Source of the DNA: Arcicella sp.
GTDB taxonomy: Bacteria > Bacteroidota > Bacteroidia > Cytophagales > Spirosomataceae
DNA length: 44,086 nt
Reading direction: 5' to 3'
Assembly: GCA_025354645.1 (NCBI GenBank)
Contig: JANXML010000334.1
Coordinates: forward strand, 1-44,086
In this document: one piece after another, positions 8,182 through 16,640 of the stretch
How positions within the stretch are numbered: position 1 is the first letter of the stretch
Layout of the letters: each line of letters starts with the position of its first letter
Translations under genes and position numbers: made by a program
Notes under the pieces: generated by a model
Told to the model about the DNA's origin: nothing
What the model saw: the letters and a program-made list of their open reading frames with translations, nothing else
The model's database searches: none

Positions 8182-8488
8182 TTCTATGGACTTAATAATC
8201 TTTATATATTTTGTTATTAAAAATAGTTTAACAATTGATTATCAATTTATTAAGATTTAGAATGTTGTCTTTGTTTTATAAAAGCCTGCAAAGATAACAT
8301 ATTAGAATAATACAATATTACGTTTCACTGAATTAAATTTTAATAACTATAAATAACTCCTTCATCTTTGATTATCAAGACGCTATTTTTTTGTAAAGTA
8401 ACAATTAAATTTTGATGTCACTATAAGGTGAAATTACATTTTGTTTAAAAAAATTGTTTAAAAGAAATCACGAATCAAGTTTACCGAA
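8182..8488. other. 307-bp divergent gap between proline dehydrogenase and DAHP synthase
   Basis: AT-rich divergent promoter region. It contains the palindrome AATTGAT-T-ATCAATT (8233-8247), 52 bases before the proline dehydrogenase start. It also contains a minus-strand TATCTTTG -7 match (CAAAGATA, 8289-8296), with CAA at 8313-8315 as a possible -33. Nothing coding is seen, and I found no convincing promoter for the DAHP synthase side. Confidence 0.45.
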
Positions 8489-9583
8489 ATGAATGCTAAT
8501 TTAGATATAACGCCGATGCAGGAATGGATCAATACTGACGGCAAACCTTTGATTATTGCTGGACCCTGTTCAGCTGAAACTGAGGATCAAGTGTTGGAAA
8601 CTGCCAACCGAATTAAAGCCGAAGGTTACGCTCACATCATGCGTGCTGGTGTGTGGAAACCACGTACACGTCCAGGAAGTTTTGAAGGAATGGGAGAACC
8701 CGCTTTGAAATGGTTGGTGGAAGCAAAAAAACAAACGGGTTTGCCTTTGGCTTGCGAAGTCGCCACGCCCGAACACGTTGAATTGTCGTTAAAATATGGC
8801 GTGGATGTGTTATGGATTGGTGCAAGAACAACCGTAAATCCATTCAACGTTCAAGATTTAGCGGATGCTTTGAAAGGCGTTGATATTCCAGTATTGGTTA
8901 AAAACCCCGTAAATCCAGACTTGGCTCTTTGGGTGGGTGCTTTTGAGCGTTTGCAAAATTCGGGTTTAAAGAAGTTAGGAGCTATTCACCGTGGTTTCTC
9001 GAATGCACAAGAAACAAAATATCGTAATTCTCCGATGTGGCAATTAGCCGTGGAGATGAAGCGTTTATTCCCTCAATTGCCCATGATTGGCGACCCTTCA
9101 CATATGGCGGGTAAGCGTTCATTGTTGATGGAACTGTCGCAGAGAATCTTGGATTTGAATTATGATGGAATGATTATTGAAACCCATCGTGATCCAGATG
9201 CAGCTTGGTCAGATGCTTCTCAGCAAGTTACGCCAGAGGTTTTGGGGCAAATGTTGCGTGAATTAGAAGTTCGTCAAGCTAATTATGGTGCTGATTTTAC
9301 GGATGAATTAGCAGCAATGCGTTCAAAAATTGACAATATCGACCGTGAATTGATGGAAGTGTTGGCAACTCGCATGTCAATCGTAGAAAAATTAGGGGAA
9401 TATAAGCGTGATAACAACGTGGCGGTTCTTCAATTGGATCGTTGGAAGCAAGTTCACGCTGACCGTGCAAAACAAGCATCAGGTTTGGGTTTATATCCAG
9501 AATTTGTAGAAGAATTATTCAAATTAGTTCACTTAGAATCAATCCGTAAGCAAACGGAAGTGATGAGTTCTGTGGTGGCGTAA
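8489..9583 (+). CDS. Bifunctional DAHP synthase / chorismate mutase
   Basis: A 364-residue fusion that condenses phosphoenolpyruvate with erythrose 4-phosphate at the head of the shikimate pathway and also converts chorismate to prephenate. Residues ~15-265 form a KDO8P-synthase-like DAHP synthase: IIAGPCSAET, MRAGVWKPRTRPGSFEG, VLWIGARTTVNPF, VLVKNPVNPD, GAIHRGFS, IGDPSHMAGKR and IIETHRDPDAAWSDA, which hold the metal and phosphate ligands. Residues ~275-355 are an AroQ-type chorismate mutase (MRSKIDNIDRELMEVLATRM, then EYKRDNNV). This domain order is usual in Bacteroidota. It is monocistronic with its own terminator. Regulation probably works through the mutase domain sensing aromatic products, which is family knowledge and not visible here. 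Confidence 0.95.
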   Translation: MNANLDITPMQEWINTDGKPLIIAGPCSAETEDQVLETANRIKAEGYAHIMRAGVWKPRTRPGSFEGMGEPALKWLVEAKKQTGLPLACEVATPEHVELSLKYGVDVLWIGARTTVNPFNVQDLADALKGVDIPVLVKNPVNPDLALWVGAFERLQNSGLKKLGAIHRGFSNAQETKYRNSPMWQLAVEMKRLFPQLPMIGDPSHMAGKRSLLMELSQRILDLNYDGMIIETHRDPDAAWSDASQQVTPEVLGQMLRELEVRQANYGADFTDELAAMRSKIDNIDRELMEVLATRMSIVEKLGEYKRDNNVAVLQLDRWKQVHADRAKQASGLGLYPEFVEELFKLVHLESIRKQTEVMSSVVA

Positions 9584-9602
9584 TTTGTTAATATAATTGT
9601 TT

Positions 9603-9637
9603 AAAAAGGCTATTTCTGTTGTGGAAATAGCCTTTTT
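9603..9637 (+). terminator. Terminator of the DAHP synthase gene
   Basis: A 14-bp stem (AAAAAGGCTATTTC at 9603-9616, GAAATAGCCTTTTT at 9624-9637) with a seven-base loop and a long T-run, beginning 20 bases after the stop codon. Confidence 0.92.
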
Positions 9638-9722
9638 TTGTTTTAAAGACAAAATAATTTTACTTTTAATAGTTTTGAGTTATTTTAATGCTAAATTTAC
9701 TTTCTCATTTTAACCACAAAAA

Positions 9723-10214
9723 ATGAAGTTTGAACTTGTTGAATTAAAACGATTATCAGGCAAAAAAGCAACTATTTATTCTCTGTTAATAGACAATGAA
9801 GAAGAGACGTTATTTGATAAATTTATTGAAGAAAATGATGAGCAATTTTCAGAAGAAATAGATTCAATTTTTGAAACAATCAAAAAGATTGGAAATCAAC
9901 ATGGGAATAGTCGTAATTTTTTTAAAGAAAATGAAGGTAAGTTAGGGGATTTAATTTGTGCATTATATGATACCCCAAACTCAAATTTGAGGTTATACTG
10001 CATTAGATTAGGAAATGCAGTAATTATTTTAGGCGGTGGTGGACATAAACCAAAAGATATTACAGCTTTTCAAGAAGATAAAACTTTAAAAGATGCGAAT
10101 TATATTCTAAGAACTTTCTCGCATTTATTACATCAAAAAATGCTTGAAGGTGATATTTACTGGCAAGGAGATATGGAATTAGATGGAAACTTAATAATTG
10201 ACACAGATGAGTAA
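9723..10214 (+). CDS. HigB/Gp49-like toxin candidate
   Basis: A 163-residue protein whose second half looks like the Gp49/RelE-type toxin fold: a KLGDLICALYD lead-in, RLYCIRLGNAVIILGGGGHKPKD, and a following helical stretch with Q-E-D-K-T-L. The pattern R-x-Y-x-(I/L)-x-x-G followed by GGGGHKP is common in toxins paired with XRE antitoxins. The first ~60 residues are acidic and not recognised. The XRE gene overlaps its last bases (ATG at 10207 inside GATGAGTAA), which implies translational coupling. Toxicity and target are inferred from family and arrangement only. Confidence 0.72.
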   Translation: MKFELVELKRLSGKKATIYSLLIDNEEETLFDKFIEENDEQFSEEIDSIFETIKKIGNQHGNSRNFFKENEGKLGDLICALYDTPNSNLRLYCIRLGNAVIILGGGGHKPKDITAFQEDKTLKDANYILRTFSHLLHQKMLEGDIYWQGDMELDGNLIIDTDE

Positions 10215-10593
10215 AGCAAGACAATATGATAGCCCAATTTTAAGAAGAATTGAGGCGAGAATACCCAAAGAATTAAGTGAGCAAATTGACCGCCGTATAG
10301 GTCTTGCCGTGAAAATTGCAGAAACTTTACGTGCAAGGGGTTTAACTAATCAAGAATTTGCTTTTATGATGGGGAAAAAACCTTCGGAAGTTAGCCGTTG
10401 GTTGAGTGGAACGCATAATTTCACGACTGAAACCCTTTGGCAGATGGAACGAGTGTTAAACGTTCAGATACTCACCAGTTCACCAGCCGAACCTCACGTG
10501 GTCAAAGACCAAGAAGAATTAAAGGATTTTATTGCCAATGAAGTACAAAAGGCTTTAACAAAATTTATGAGTAGAAAGAAATTGGCGGTTTGA
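10207..10593 (+). CDS. XRE-family antitoxin (helix-turn-helix)
   Basis: A 128-residue Cro/C1-type DNA-binding protein. I chose the ATG at 10207, which overlaps the toxin stop, over the TTG at 10198. The helix-turn-helix spans about residues 40-88: AETLRARGLTNQEFAFMMGK, then PSEVSRWLSGTHNFT and LWQMERVLN. The segment S-R-W-L-S-G-T-H-N-F-T is shared almost exactly with the regulator at 15304. The C-terminal tail is rich in Lys and Glu. A hairpin (AAATTGGCG at 10580-10588 with CGCCAATTT at 10601-10609) overlaps its stop codon and may attenuate reading into polA. Confidence 0.85.
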   Translation: MSKARQYDSPILRRIEARIPKELSEQIDRRIGLAVKIAETLRARGLTNQEFAFMMGKKPSEVSRWLSGTHNFTTETLWQMERVLNVQILTSSPAEPHVVKDQEELKDFIANEVQKALTKFMSRKKLAV

Positions 10594-10632
10594 TTTTTAC
10601 GCCAATTTCTAAATAATCCCCTCCCTTTTCCG

Positions 10633-10640
10633 TATTTTTG
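10633..10640 (+). promoter_or_regulatory. -7 box upstream of polA
   Basis: TATTTTTG is an exact match to the Bacteroidota TAnnTTTG -7 element, 31 bases before the polA ATG. No clear TTTG lies at the proper distance upstream, so this is only a candidate. Confidence 0.4.
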
Positions 10641-10671
10641 AAAATCGTTATCCCGATTCAAAAATATCCCA

Positions 10672-13536
10672 ATGAAAAAATTATTTCTTCTCGACGCAAT
10701 GGCGTTGATTTACAGAGCCCACTTTGCTTTCCAAAAAACACCTCGAATTTCCTCTACGGGCATGAATACAAGTGCTGTATTTGGTTTTGCTAATACACTT
10801 CTTGAAGTTATTACCAAAGAAAAACCTACGCATATCGGCGTAGCTTTTGATACTTCCGAACCCACATTTCGCCACATTCAATTTGAGGCTTACAAAGCTC
10901 AACGTGAAAAACAACCCGAGGATATTTCAATTGCGATTCCGTATGTCAAGAAACTTTGCGTTGCCATGAATATTCCGATTTTGGTAATGCCAGGCTACGA
11001 AGCTGACGACGTCATCGGGACGATTGCCAAACGTGCCGCCCGTGAACATGAAGATATGGAAATATACATGATGACTCCCGATAAAGATTACGGTCAGTTG
11101 GTTGAGGAACGCATTTTTATGTACAAGCCTGCCTACATGGGCAAGGGTGTTGAAGTGTTGGGCGTAACGGAAATCTGTGCAAAATGGGGCATTGATGATG
11201 TCATGAAGGTGATTGATATTTTGGGATTGATGGGCGATGCTTCCGATAATATTCCTGGTATTCCTGGCATTGGCGAAAAAACTGCCACTAAGCTCGTTGA
11301 AGAATATGGTTCGGTAGAAGGATTAATTGCAAATGTGGATAAATTGAAAGGCAAGCAACAGGAAAATGTACGAAATTTTGCCGAACAGGGCATTTTATCG
11401 AAAGAATTAGCAACGATAATGCTTTCGGTTCCCGTTGATTTTCATGAGGAAAGTTTGAGATTAACGGAGGTGAATAAAGACTTACTTTCACCACTTCTGG
11501 ACGAGTTGGAGTTTAGAACTTTGAGACGGAGGTTGTTGGGGGATGAGTCAGTAAACAGTGAACAGTTAACAGTAAACAGTAGTCAGAAAGCTGAAAGCCG
11601 AAAGCCGAAAGCATCTACTGGACAAATGGATATGTTTGGTAGCCTTGCCCAAGAGAAACAATTAAATGTTTTTGATACAAATGATACTGCTTTTGAACCA
11701 AACATCGAATTACGAAAATCGAACATCGAAAATACCGTTCACCAATACCACCTTATTAATACGCCAGAATTACGTCAATCATTAATTCATTTTTTGAGTT
11801 TGCAAGATGCCATTTGTTTTGATACTGAGACCACTAATATTGATGCTGTGGAAGCAGAATTGGTGGGAATGTCATTTGCTTATCGGAAGGGTGAGGGTTA
11901 TTACGTTCCCGTGCCAGCTAATAAAGCTGAAGCTCAGACAATTGTGAATGAATTCAAGCCCATTTTTTTAAATGAAAAAATTGAGAAAATTGCTCAAAAT
12001 ATTAAATATGACTTGATGGTTTTAACGCAATATGGCGTTGAAGTGAAGGGGAAAACCTATGATACGATGCTGGCTCATTACATCATCGAACCTGAAAAAC
12101 GTCACGGTATGGATATTTTAGCGGAAGATTTCTTGAATTACACGCCAGTATCTATCGAAGAAATTATTGGTAAAAAAGGCGTAAAACAAGGTAATATGCG
12201 GGATGCTGATATTGAGAAAGTGAAAGAATATGCAGCGGAAGATGCGGATATTACGTTGCAATTACGAGATAAATTACACCCCATCTTAGCCAAAAATCCG
12301 AGTGCCGTTCAATTGTTTGAAGAAGTGGAAATGCCTTTGACTCAAGTACTTTGCGATATTGAAATGGAAGGTGTGAGATTAGATATTGACTTTTTAGCCG
12401 CAATGTCGAAAGTTTTGGAGAAAGATATGTTGGAAGTACAAACGATTATTTTTGAATTAGCAGGACAAGATTTTAACATTAATTCCCCCAAGCAATTAGG
12501 CGAAATTTTATTTGACAAACTAAAACTTGATTCAAAAGCTAAAAAGACCAAAACGGGTCAATACATGACGGGCGAGGATATTTTAGTAAAATTAGAATTA
12601 CAAAATCATGAAATTGCCCGTAAAATTTTGGATTTCAGGGAATTACAGAAATTGAAATCGACTTATGTTGATGCTTTACCTCAACTAATTTCTCCGAGAA
12701 CAGGGCGAATTCATACGTCATTCAACCAAGCCGTAACTGCCACGGGACGACTTTCGAGTACGAATCCTAACCTTCAAAATATTCCTATTCGTACCCCACG
12801 TGGGCGAGAAATTCGCAAGGCTTTTATTCCTAAAAATGATGATTTTGTAATCCTTTCTGCCGATTATTCGCAAATAGAATTACGGATTATGGCGGCTTTC
12901 GCCAAGGATGAATCTATGATTGAAGCCTTTAACCAAGGTCGAGATATTCACGCCACAACTGCCGCAAAAGTATTTAATGTGAGCTTGGATGAAGTAACGT
13001 CTGAGATGCGTAGAAAGGCAAAAACGGTCAATTTTGGGATTATTTATGGCGTTTCTGCCTTTGGTTTAGCTGAGCAAATTGGTGTAAGCCGCACCGAAGC
13101 CAAGGAGTTGATTGATAGTTATTGGAAAGAATTTCCCGCCATCAAAAAATACATGAACGATGCCGTGATTAATGCCCGTGACAATCAGTACGTGGAAACC
13201 ATCATGGGCAGACGTAGGTATTTGCGTGACATCAATTCACAGAACATGGTAGAGCGTGGTTTTGCGGAAAGAAATGCCGTGAATGCCCCCATTCAAGGTT
13301 CGGCGGCGGATATGATTAAGGTGGCGATGATAAAAATTAATGATTTCATCAAAGAAAATAAGCTACAATCCCGCATGATTTTGACGGTTCATGACGAATT
13401 AGTGTTCGATGCTCACAAATCGGAAGTGGAATTATTGAAAGCAAAAGTCCACGAATTGATGATTACCGCCATTGATTTCCCTGTGAAAATGGATACAGGC
13501 ATTGGCGTTGGGGCGAATTGGTTGGAGGCACACTGA
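10672..13536 (+). CDS. polA: DNA polymerase I
   Basis: A 954-residue three-domain replication and repair polymerase. Residues 1 to ~290 are the 5' nuclease (LLDAMALIYRAHFAF, GYEADDVIGT, DKDYGQL, LMGDASDNIPGIPGIGEKTA). Residues ~355-545 are a 3'-5' exonuclease that keeps its metal ligands (D384 and E386 in FDTETT, NIKYD, YAAED), so proofreading is probably active. The polymerase follows, with motif A DYSQIELR near 731, motif B RRKAKTVNFGIIYG, and motif C VHDE near 906-909. The O-helix residue is Phe (NFGIIYG). The linker between nuclease and exonuclease (about residues 293-353) is unusual: it is encoded partly by two heptad repeat arrays. The XRE antitoxin gene lies upstream. Confidence 0.97.
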   Translation: MKKLFLLDAMALIYRAHFAFQKTPRISSTGMNTSAVFGFANTLLEVITKEKPTHIGVAFDTSEPTFRHIQFEAYKAQREKQPEDISIAIPYVKKLCVAMNIPILVMPGYEADDVIGTIAKRAAREHEDMEIYMMTPDKDYGQLVEERIFMYKPAYMGKGVEVLGVTEICAKWGIDDVMKVIDILGLMGDASDNIPGIPGIGEKTATKLVEEYGSVEGLIANVDKLKGKQQENVRNFAEQGILSKELATIMLSVPVDFHEESLRLTEVNKDLLSPLLDELEFRTLRRRLLGDESVNSEQLTVNSSQKAESRKPKASTGQMDMFGSLAQEKQLNVFDTNDTAFEPNIELRKSNIENTVHQYHLINTPELRQSLIHFLSLQDAICFDTETTNIDAVEAELVGMSFAYRKGEGYYVPVPANKAEAQTIVNEFKPIFLNEKIEKIAQNIKYDLMVLTQYGVEVKGKTYDTMLAHYIIEPEKRHGMDILAEDFLNYTPVSIEEIIGKKGVKQGNMRDADIEKVKEYAAEDADITLQLRDKLHPILAKNPSAVQLFEEVEMPLTQVLCDIEMEGVRLDIDFLAAMSKVLEKDMLEVQTIIFELAGQDFNINSPKQLGEILFDKLKLDSKAKKTKTGQYMTGEDILVKLELQNHEIARKILDFRELQKLKSTYVDALPQLISPRTGRIHTSFNQAVTATGRLSSTNPNLQNIPIRTPRGREIRKAFIPKNDDFVILSADYSQIELRIMAAFAKDESMIEAFNQGRDIHATTAAKVFNVSLDEVTSEMRRKAKTVNFGIIYGVSAFGLAEQIGVSRTEAKELIDSYWKEFPAIKKYMNDAVINARDNQYVETIMGRRRYLRDINSQNMVERGFAERNAVNAPIQGSAADMIKVAMIKINDFIKENKLQSRMILTVHDELVFDAHKSEVELLKAKVHELMITAIDFPVKMDTGIGVGANWLEAH
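11549..11611. repeat. Nine-unit heptad array (CAGTnnn family) inside polA
   Basis: Nine consecutive 7-base units: CAGTAAA, CAGTGAA, CAGTTAA, CAGTAAA, CAGTAGT, CAGAAAG, CTGAAAG, CCGAAAG, CCGAAAG. The total is exactly 63 bases (21 codons), so the frame is kept. It encodes SVNSEQLTVNSSQKAESRKP in the linker after the 5' nuclease. The units match those of the intergenic CAGTnnn arrays near lspA and after the prohibitin-like gene. Confidence 0.9.
11703..11730. repeat. Four-unit heptad array (GAACATC family) inside polA
   Basis: CATCGAA, TTACGAA, AATCGAA, CATCGAA: the same units as the right arm of the ebfC-gldA array. They encode part of NIELRKSNIENT, just before the proofreading domain. It lies about 90 bases after the first polA array and belongs to a different repeat family. 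Confidence 0.8.
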
Positions 13537-13630
13537 TGCGTTCCAACGCAGTCAGACGATTTCTGATTTTTATTATTTTGTGCATATTTTATTCACTTAA
13601 ATTATAAAACTTACAAACATTTAATTTTTT

Positions 13631-15250
13631 ATGTTAGAAGATAATAATCATGAAAATAATGTCTATGCCCATGATATTAAAAATCAGATAAAGCATATTT
13701 CTGAGGTAGAAAGCGGTAGAAAAGGGTATTACTGTATGGGTTGTAAAAGAGCAATGCAAGCTAAAAAAGGAGCTGTTAATACTCATCATTTTGCTCATGA
13801 CCCCACTGATATTAAACGAAAAGGTAAATGTACTTTCTCTGATGAAACATACAGGCATAAGTTAGCAAAAGACATATTACAGAGAATCCGTAAAATAAAA
13901 GTTCCATCATTATTTAAGTTTCCACCTAATGGAGTTGAAGGAAAACCCAATTTGATTCGTAGTTCTTGGATGATAGAGGCTCATTATGTTAAAATAGAAT
14001 TACAATTTTATGAAGATGAAAATGGTATAGTTAAATATGGAAGAGGAATAAATTTTGAAAAACCTGAAAATGGAAAACAATTATTGATACAGCCCGATGT
14101 TGCATTTTTCGATGAAAATAATAAGCCAATACTTCTAATTGAAATAGTTGCAACTCATAAAATTAATATTGAAAAAGCGTTAAAAATTAGACGATTAGGG
14201 ATTGATACAGTTGAAATTACAATACCTAAAAGTTCTCCAAATGAAATAGAAGAGGCTTTTAATAAAACGGATAGAACACATTGGATTTATAACTATGAGC
14301 AAGAACAAACCAATTATGTACGAGTTCCCGAAGGAGATAACGAGGGAGTATTACTTATTGATGAATTCCAAAGAAAGCTTTTTGAATCTTTCGAATCTTT
14401 CTCGTGTAGAGCATCGCAAATTAGAAACCTTATACGAGCAGTTGGAAAGTGTTTGGATTCAGAGCAATATAGAGGAGTTAAACAATCTGTTACAGAAGAA
14501 ATACAACGAGTTGAGAACAATACAACGACAAATAGACGACAATTACTCGGACTTCAAAGTGGAATTGAAAATGAACTTAGAGAAGAATTTGGACTTAAAA
14601 CAGAAAGAGTTAGAAGCGATTTTAAATCGAATGCAGACCGAATTGACGAAAGACAAGAATACCTTGATGGAGAAAAAGGAAAAATTGAAAGTAGATACGA
14701 TGAATTGGACGAACGATATAAACGAAAAAACCAAGAAATTAGAGATTTACAAGGAAACTATGAATCAAAATTCCAAGAAGAAATTGAACGAATTGAAAAT
14801 TATTTTAACGAATTGGGAACAAGTGGAATCACTCTCGAAGAAAGAATTAGAACAATCGAATCAGAGGAAGAATCTTTTAGAAGAAACATTGAAGCCACTA
14901 CAAAACAAATTAAGATTGACGAAGAACTTGAAATTACAGAAATTGCAAGCATTGAAGGTAGAAGAAGCACCCTTTCTAAACAATATCTCGAGATTGCGAA
15001 CGAAATTATCAACGGAGTTACTGCAAACGAATCAACAGTTAGAAAACGATTTGAAAACCTTAGAGAAGAGTCTATTAGAGCAATATCGAATAGAGATTCC
15101 AAATCGGTATCAAGAATTAGACGAGAAATTGATGAGCTTTTGGATGAAGAAAGACCACTCTTCGCTATTGCGAGCGAAATCAGCAATCTCCGTAGATACA
15201 AAAGGGCAAAAGAGTTTCTTAATTCGAGAGCTTGGCAAAATTGGGTATAG
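13631..15250 (+). CDS. CoiA-like predicted nuclease with long coiled coil
   Basis: A 539-residue protein. The N-terminus has a CoiA-type zinc module: CMGCKRAMQAKKG followed by HHFAH. Residues ~150-178 look like a PD-(D/E)xK nuclease core: QPDVAFFD, then ILLIEIVATHK (D ... E-x-x-x-T-H-K). From about residue 255 to 510 it is a charged Glu/Arg-rich coiled coil with SCRASQIRNLIRAV and SEQYRGV at its start. CoiA itself acts in competence; related CoiA-like proteins are of unknown role. The part after 14295 overlaps a second long open frame. I favour this frame because Lys is nearly all AAA and Glu nearly all GAA, as in neighbouring genes. In the overlap this frame has no Met and unusually high Arg. 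Confidence 0.75.
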   Translation: MLEDNNHENNVYAHDIKNQIKHISEVESGRKGYYCMGCKRAMQAKKGAVNTHHFAHDPTDIKRKGKCTFSDETYRHKLAKDILQRIRKIKVPSLFKFPPNGVEGKPNLIRSSWMIEAHYVKIELQFYEDENGIVKYGRGINFEKPENGKQLLIQPDVAFFDENNKPILLIEIVATHKINIEKALKIRRLGIDTVEITIPKSSPNEIEEAFNKTDRTHWIYNYEQEQTNYVRVPEGDNEGVLLIDEFQRKLFESFESFSCRASQIRNLIRAVGKCLDSEQYRGVKQSVTEEIQRVENNTTTNRRQLLGLQSGIENELREEFGLKTERVRSDFKSNADRIDERQEYLDGEKGKIESRYDELDERYKRKNQEIRDLQGNYESKFQEEIERIENYFNELGTSGITLEERIRTIESEEESFRRNIEATTKQIKIDEELEITEIASIEGRRSTLSKQYLEIANEIINGVTANESTVRKRFENLREESIRAISNRDSKSVSRIRREIDELLDEERPLFAIASEISNLRRYKRAKEFLNSRAWQNWV

Positions 15251-15317
15251 TTTAGAAGATTTTTTAGACAAAATGGACAAAAATGTACCTCAAAATAAGA
15301 TAAATGAAAATATATAA
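14295..15317 (+). other. Long alternative open frame overlapping the CoiA-like gene
   Basis: An ATG-started frame of 340 codons, +1 relative to the CoiA-like gene and overlapping it for 956 bases. The product would be a Lys/Leu/Glu/Asn-rich coiled coil ending IGYSLEDFLDKMDKN. It runs past the CoiA-like stop and overlaps the XRE gene start by 14 bases, like the coupling in the toxin-antitoxin pair at 9.7-10.6 kb. Against it: Lys is about half AAG and Glu is mixed GAA/GAG, unlike genes nearby. It may be a chance frame, a true overlapping gene, or the natural continuation after a frameshift. Confidence 0.25.
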
Positions 15318-15696
15318 AAGACCCGAAACAATAGACATTAGTGATTTACTCAAAGAAATTGAACAACAAACTCCACCTGAGTCTGTCAGATTTATTGAAC
15401 AGTCAATGGCAATGGCTAATTACATTGAGACTCTATTGTTAGATAAAGGGTTGAAACAAAAAGACTTAGCTGACAAATTAGGCAAATCAGAGGCTGAAAT
15501 CAGCAAATGGTTATCAGGAACTCATAATTTTACTTTACGAAGTATTGCAAAAATAGAAGCGGTTTTAAATGAAAAAATAATTGAGTTTCCTCAACGAAGA
15601 GCAAAAAATCGTTTAAAGTCAGAAGACAGAAAAACGTCTATTGATTTTGCTAACAAAATTTCACGTGTCCAATCTAAAAAATTGGCAAAAATATAA
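15304..15696 (+). CDS. XRE-family transcriptional regulator / antitoxin-like protein
   Basis: A 130-residue helix-turn-helix protein. The HTH lies at about residues 44-90: LLLDKGLKQKDLADKLGKSE, AEISKWLSGTHNFT, then IAKIEAVLNEKI. The -W-L-S-G-T-H-N-F-T- element is nearly identical to that of the antitoxin at 10207, so the two are paralogues. Antitoxins of this type are normally coded directly after their toxin; here the upstream partner is the CoiA-like gene, 53 bases away (or overlapping if the alternative frame is real). The basic C-terminus (RRAKNRLKSEDRK) may contact DNA. It ends 22 bases before tatD. Confidence 0.85.
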   Translation: MKIYKRPETIDISDLLKEIEQQTPPESVRFIEQSMAMANYIETLLLDKGLKQKDLADKLGKSEAEISKWLSGTHNFTLRSIAKIEAVLNEKIIEFPQRRAKNRLKSEDRKTSIDFANKISRVQSKKLAKI

Positions 15697-15718
15697 GTCT
15701 AAAAACACTTAAAACCCC

Positions 15719-16519
15719 ATGCAAAACCTAACAGACATAGGCATAAACCTCATCAACAAACAATTTCAAAATGATGCAGAAACCATCATTCAAAACGACA
15801 TTGATGCGGAGGTTTATAAGATGATTTTGACGGGTACGAGTATCCGTAATAGCGAGCAATCTGCCGTTTTGGCGAAGAAATATCCCAACGTTTTGTACGC
15901 TACGGCGGGTATTCATCCGCACGATGCCAAGAGTTTTGATGCTCAAAGTATTCCTAAATTAAGAGCATTATTAAAACAATCATTCGTGGTTTCGGTGGGT
16001 GAATGTGGCTTAGATTTCGACCGTGATTTTTCACCAAGACCCGTTCAAGAACAATGCTATATGGCTCAATTAGAACTTGCCATCGAAACACAAAAACCGC
16101 TATTCCTCCACGAAAGAGCCGCTTTTGAGCGTTTCAATGCCATTACGGATATTTATTCATCCGCACTCCCCAAAGCCGTGGTGCATTGTTTTACGGGTAG
16201 TTTAAAGGAGGCCAAAACATATTTAGACAAAGGTTTTTACCTCGGTTTCACAGGAGCAATCAGCGATGAAAGGCGTTTTGATTTTTTGAAGGAAGTCGTA
16301 AAATATACGCCCTTAGACCGTTTGATGATTGAAACTGATGCACCCTTTATGCTTCCCAAAAATGTTCCGAAACATCAATTAAACAAATACCAAGAACGGA
16401 GAAATGAGCCTAAATTTTTGCCTTTTGTTGCAGCAACAGTAGCAGAATTTAAAGGTATTTCAGTAGAAAAAGTAGCGGAACAAACTTCTTTAAATGCGAA
16501 TACTTTCTTCGGATTATAA
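15719..16519 (+). CDS. tatD: TatD family metal-dependent DNase
   Basis: A 266-residue TIM-barrel hydrolase of the TatD family, cytosolic 3'-5' exonucleases acting on DNA and RNA. It is closest in style to TatD proper. Visible motifs: DIGINL at the N-terminus, GIHPHDAK, VGECGLDFDRDFSP, FLHERAAFERF, AVVHCFTGSLKEA, GAISDERR, IETDAPFMLP and RRNEP near the C-terminus. The metal-binding first motif reads DIGIN rather than D-x-H-x-H, as in E. coli TatD. Length is typical. The gene closely follows the XRE regulator and may be cotranscribed with it. Confidence 0.92.
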   Translation: MQNLTDIGINLINKQFQNDAETIIQNDIDAEVYKMILTGTSIRNSEQSAVLAKKYPNVLYATAGIHPHDAKSFDAQSIPKLRALLKQSFVVSVGECGLDFDRDFSPRPVQEQCYMAQLELAIETQKPLFLHERAAFERFNAITDIYSSALPKAVVHCFTGSLKEAKTYLDKGFYLGFTGAISDERRFDFLKEVVKYTPLDRLMIETDAPFMLPKNVPKHQLNKYQERRNEPKFLPFVAATVAEFKGISVEKVAEQTSLNANTFFGL

Positions 16520-16640
16520 GGTTTTTTTTAAATGTAAAAAGTTGATAATTTCAAAAATGAATCGTTCAATTTTATGGATTTTCTTTTGCTGATTTGCAGT
16601 TAATATATAAATTAAATTCGCTAAAAAGAACCATACTGAT

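Noticed and set aside
9723-10593. Prophage remnant around the HigB-like/XRE pair
   Set aside because: No integrase, structural or att-like sequences; the pair stands alone between housekeeping genes.
14800-15201. Minus-strand 133-codon frame
   Set aside because: Ser/Leu/Ile-rich antisense shadow of the coiled-coil region; no start context or motif.
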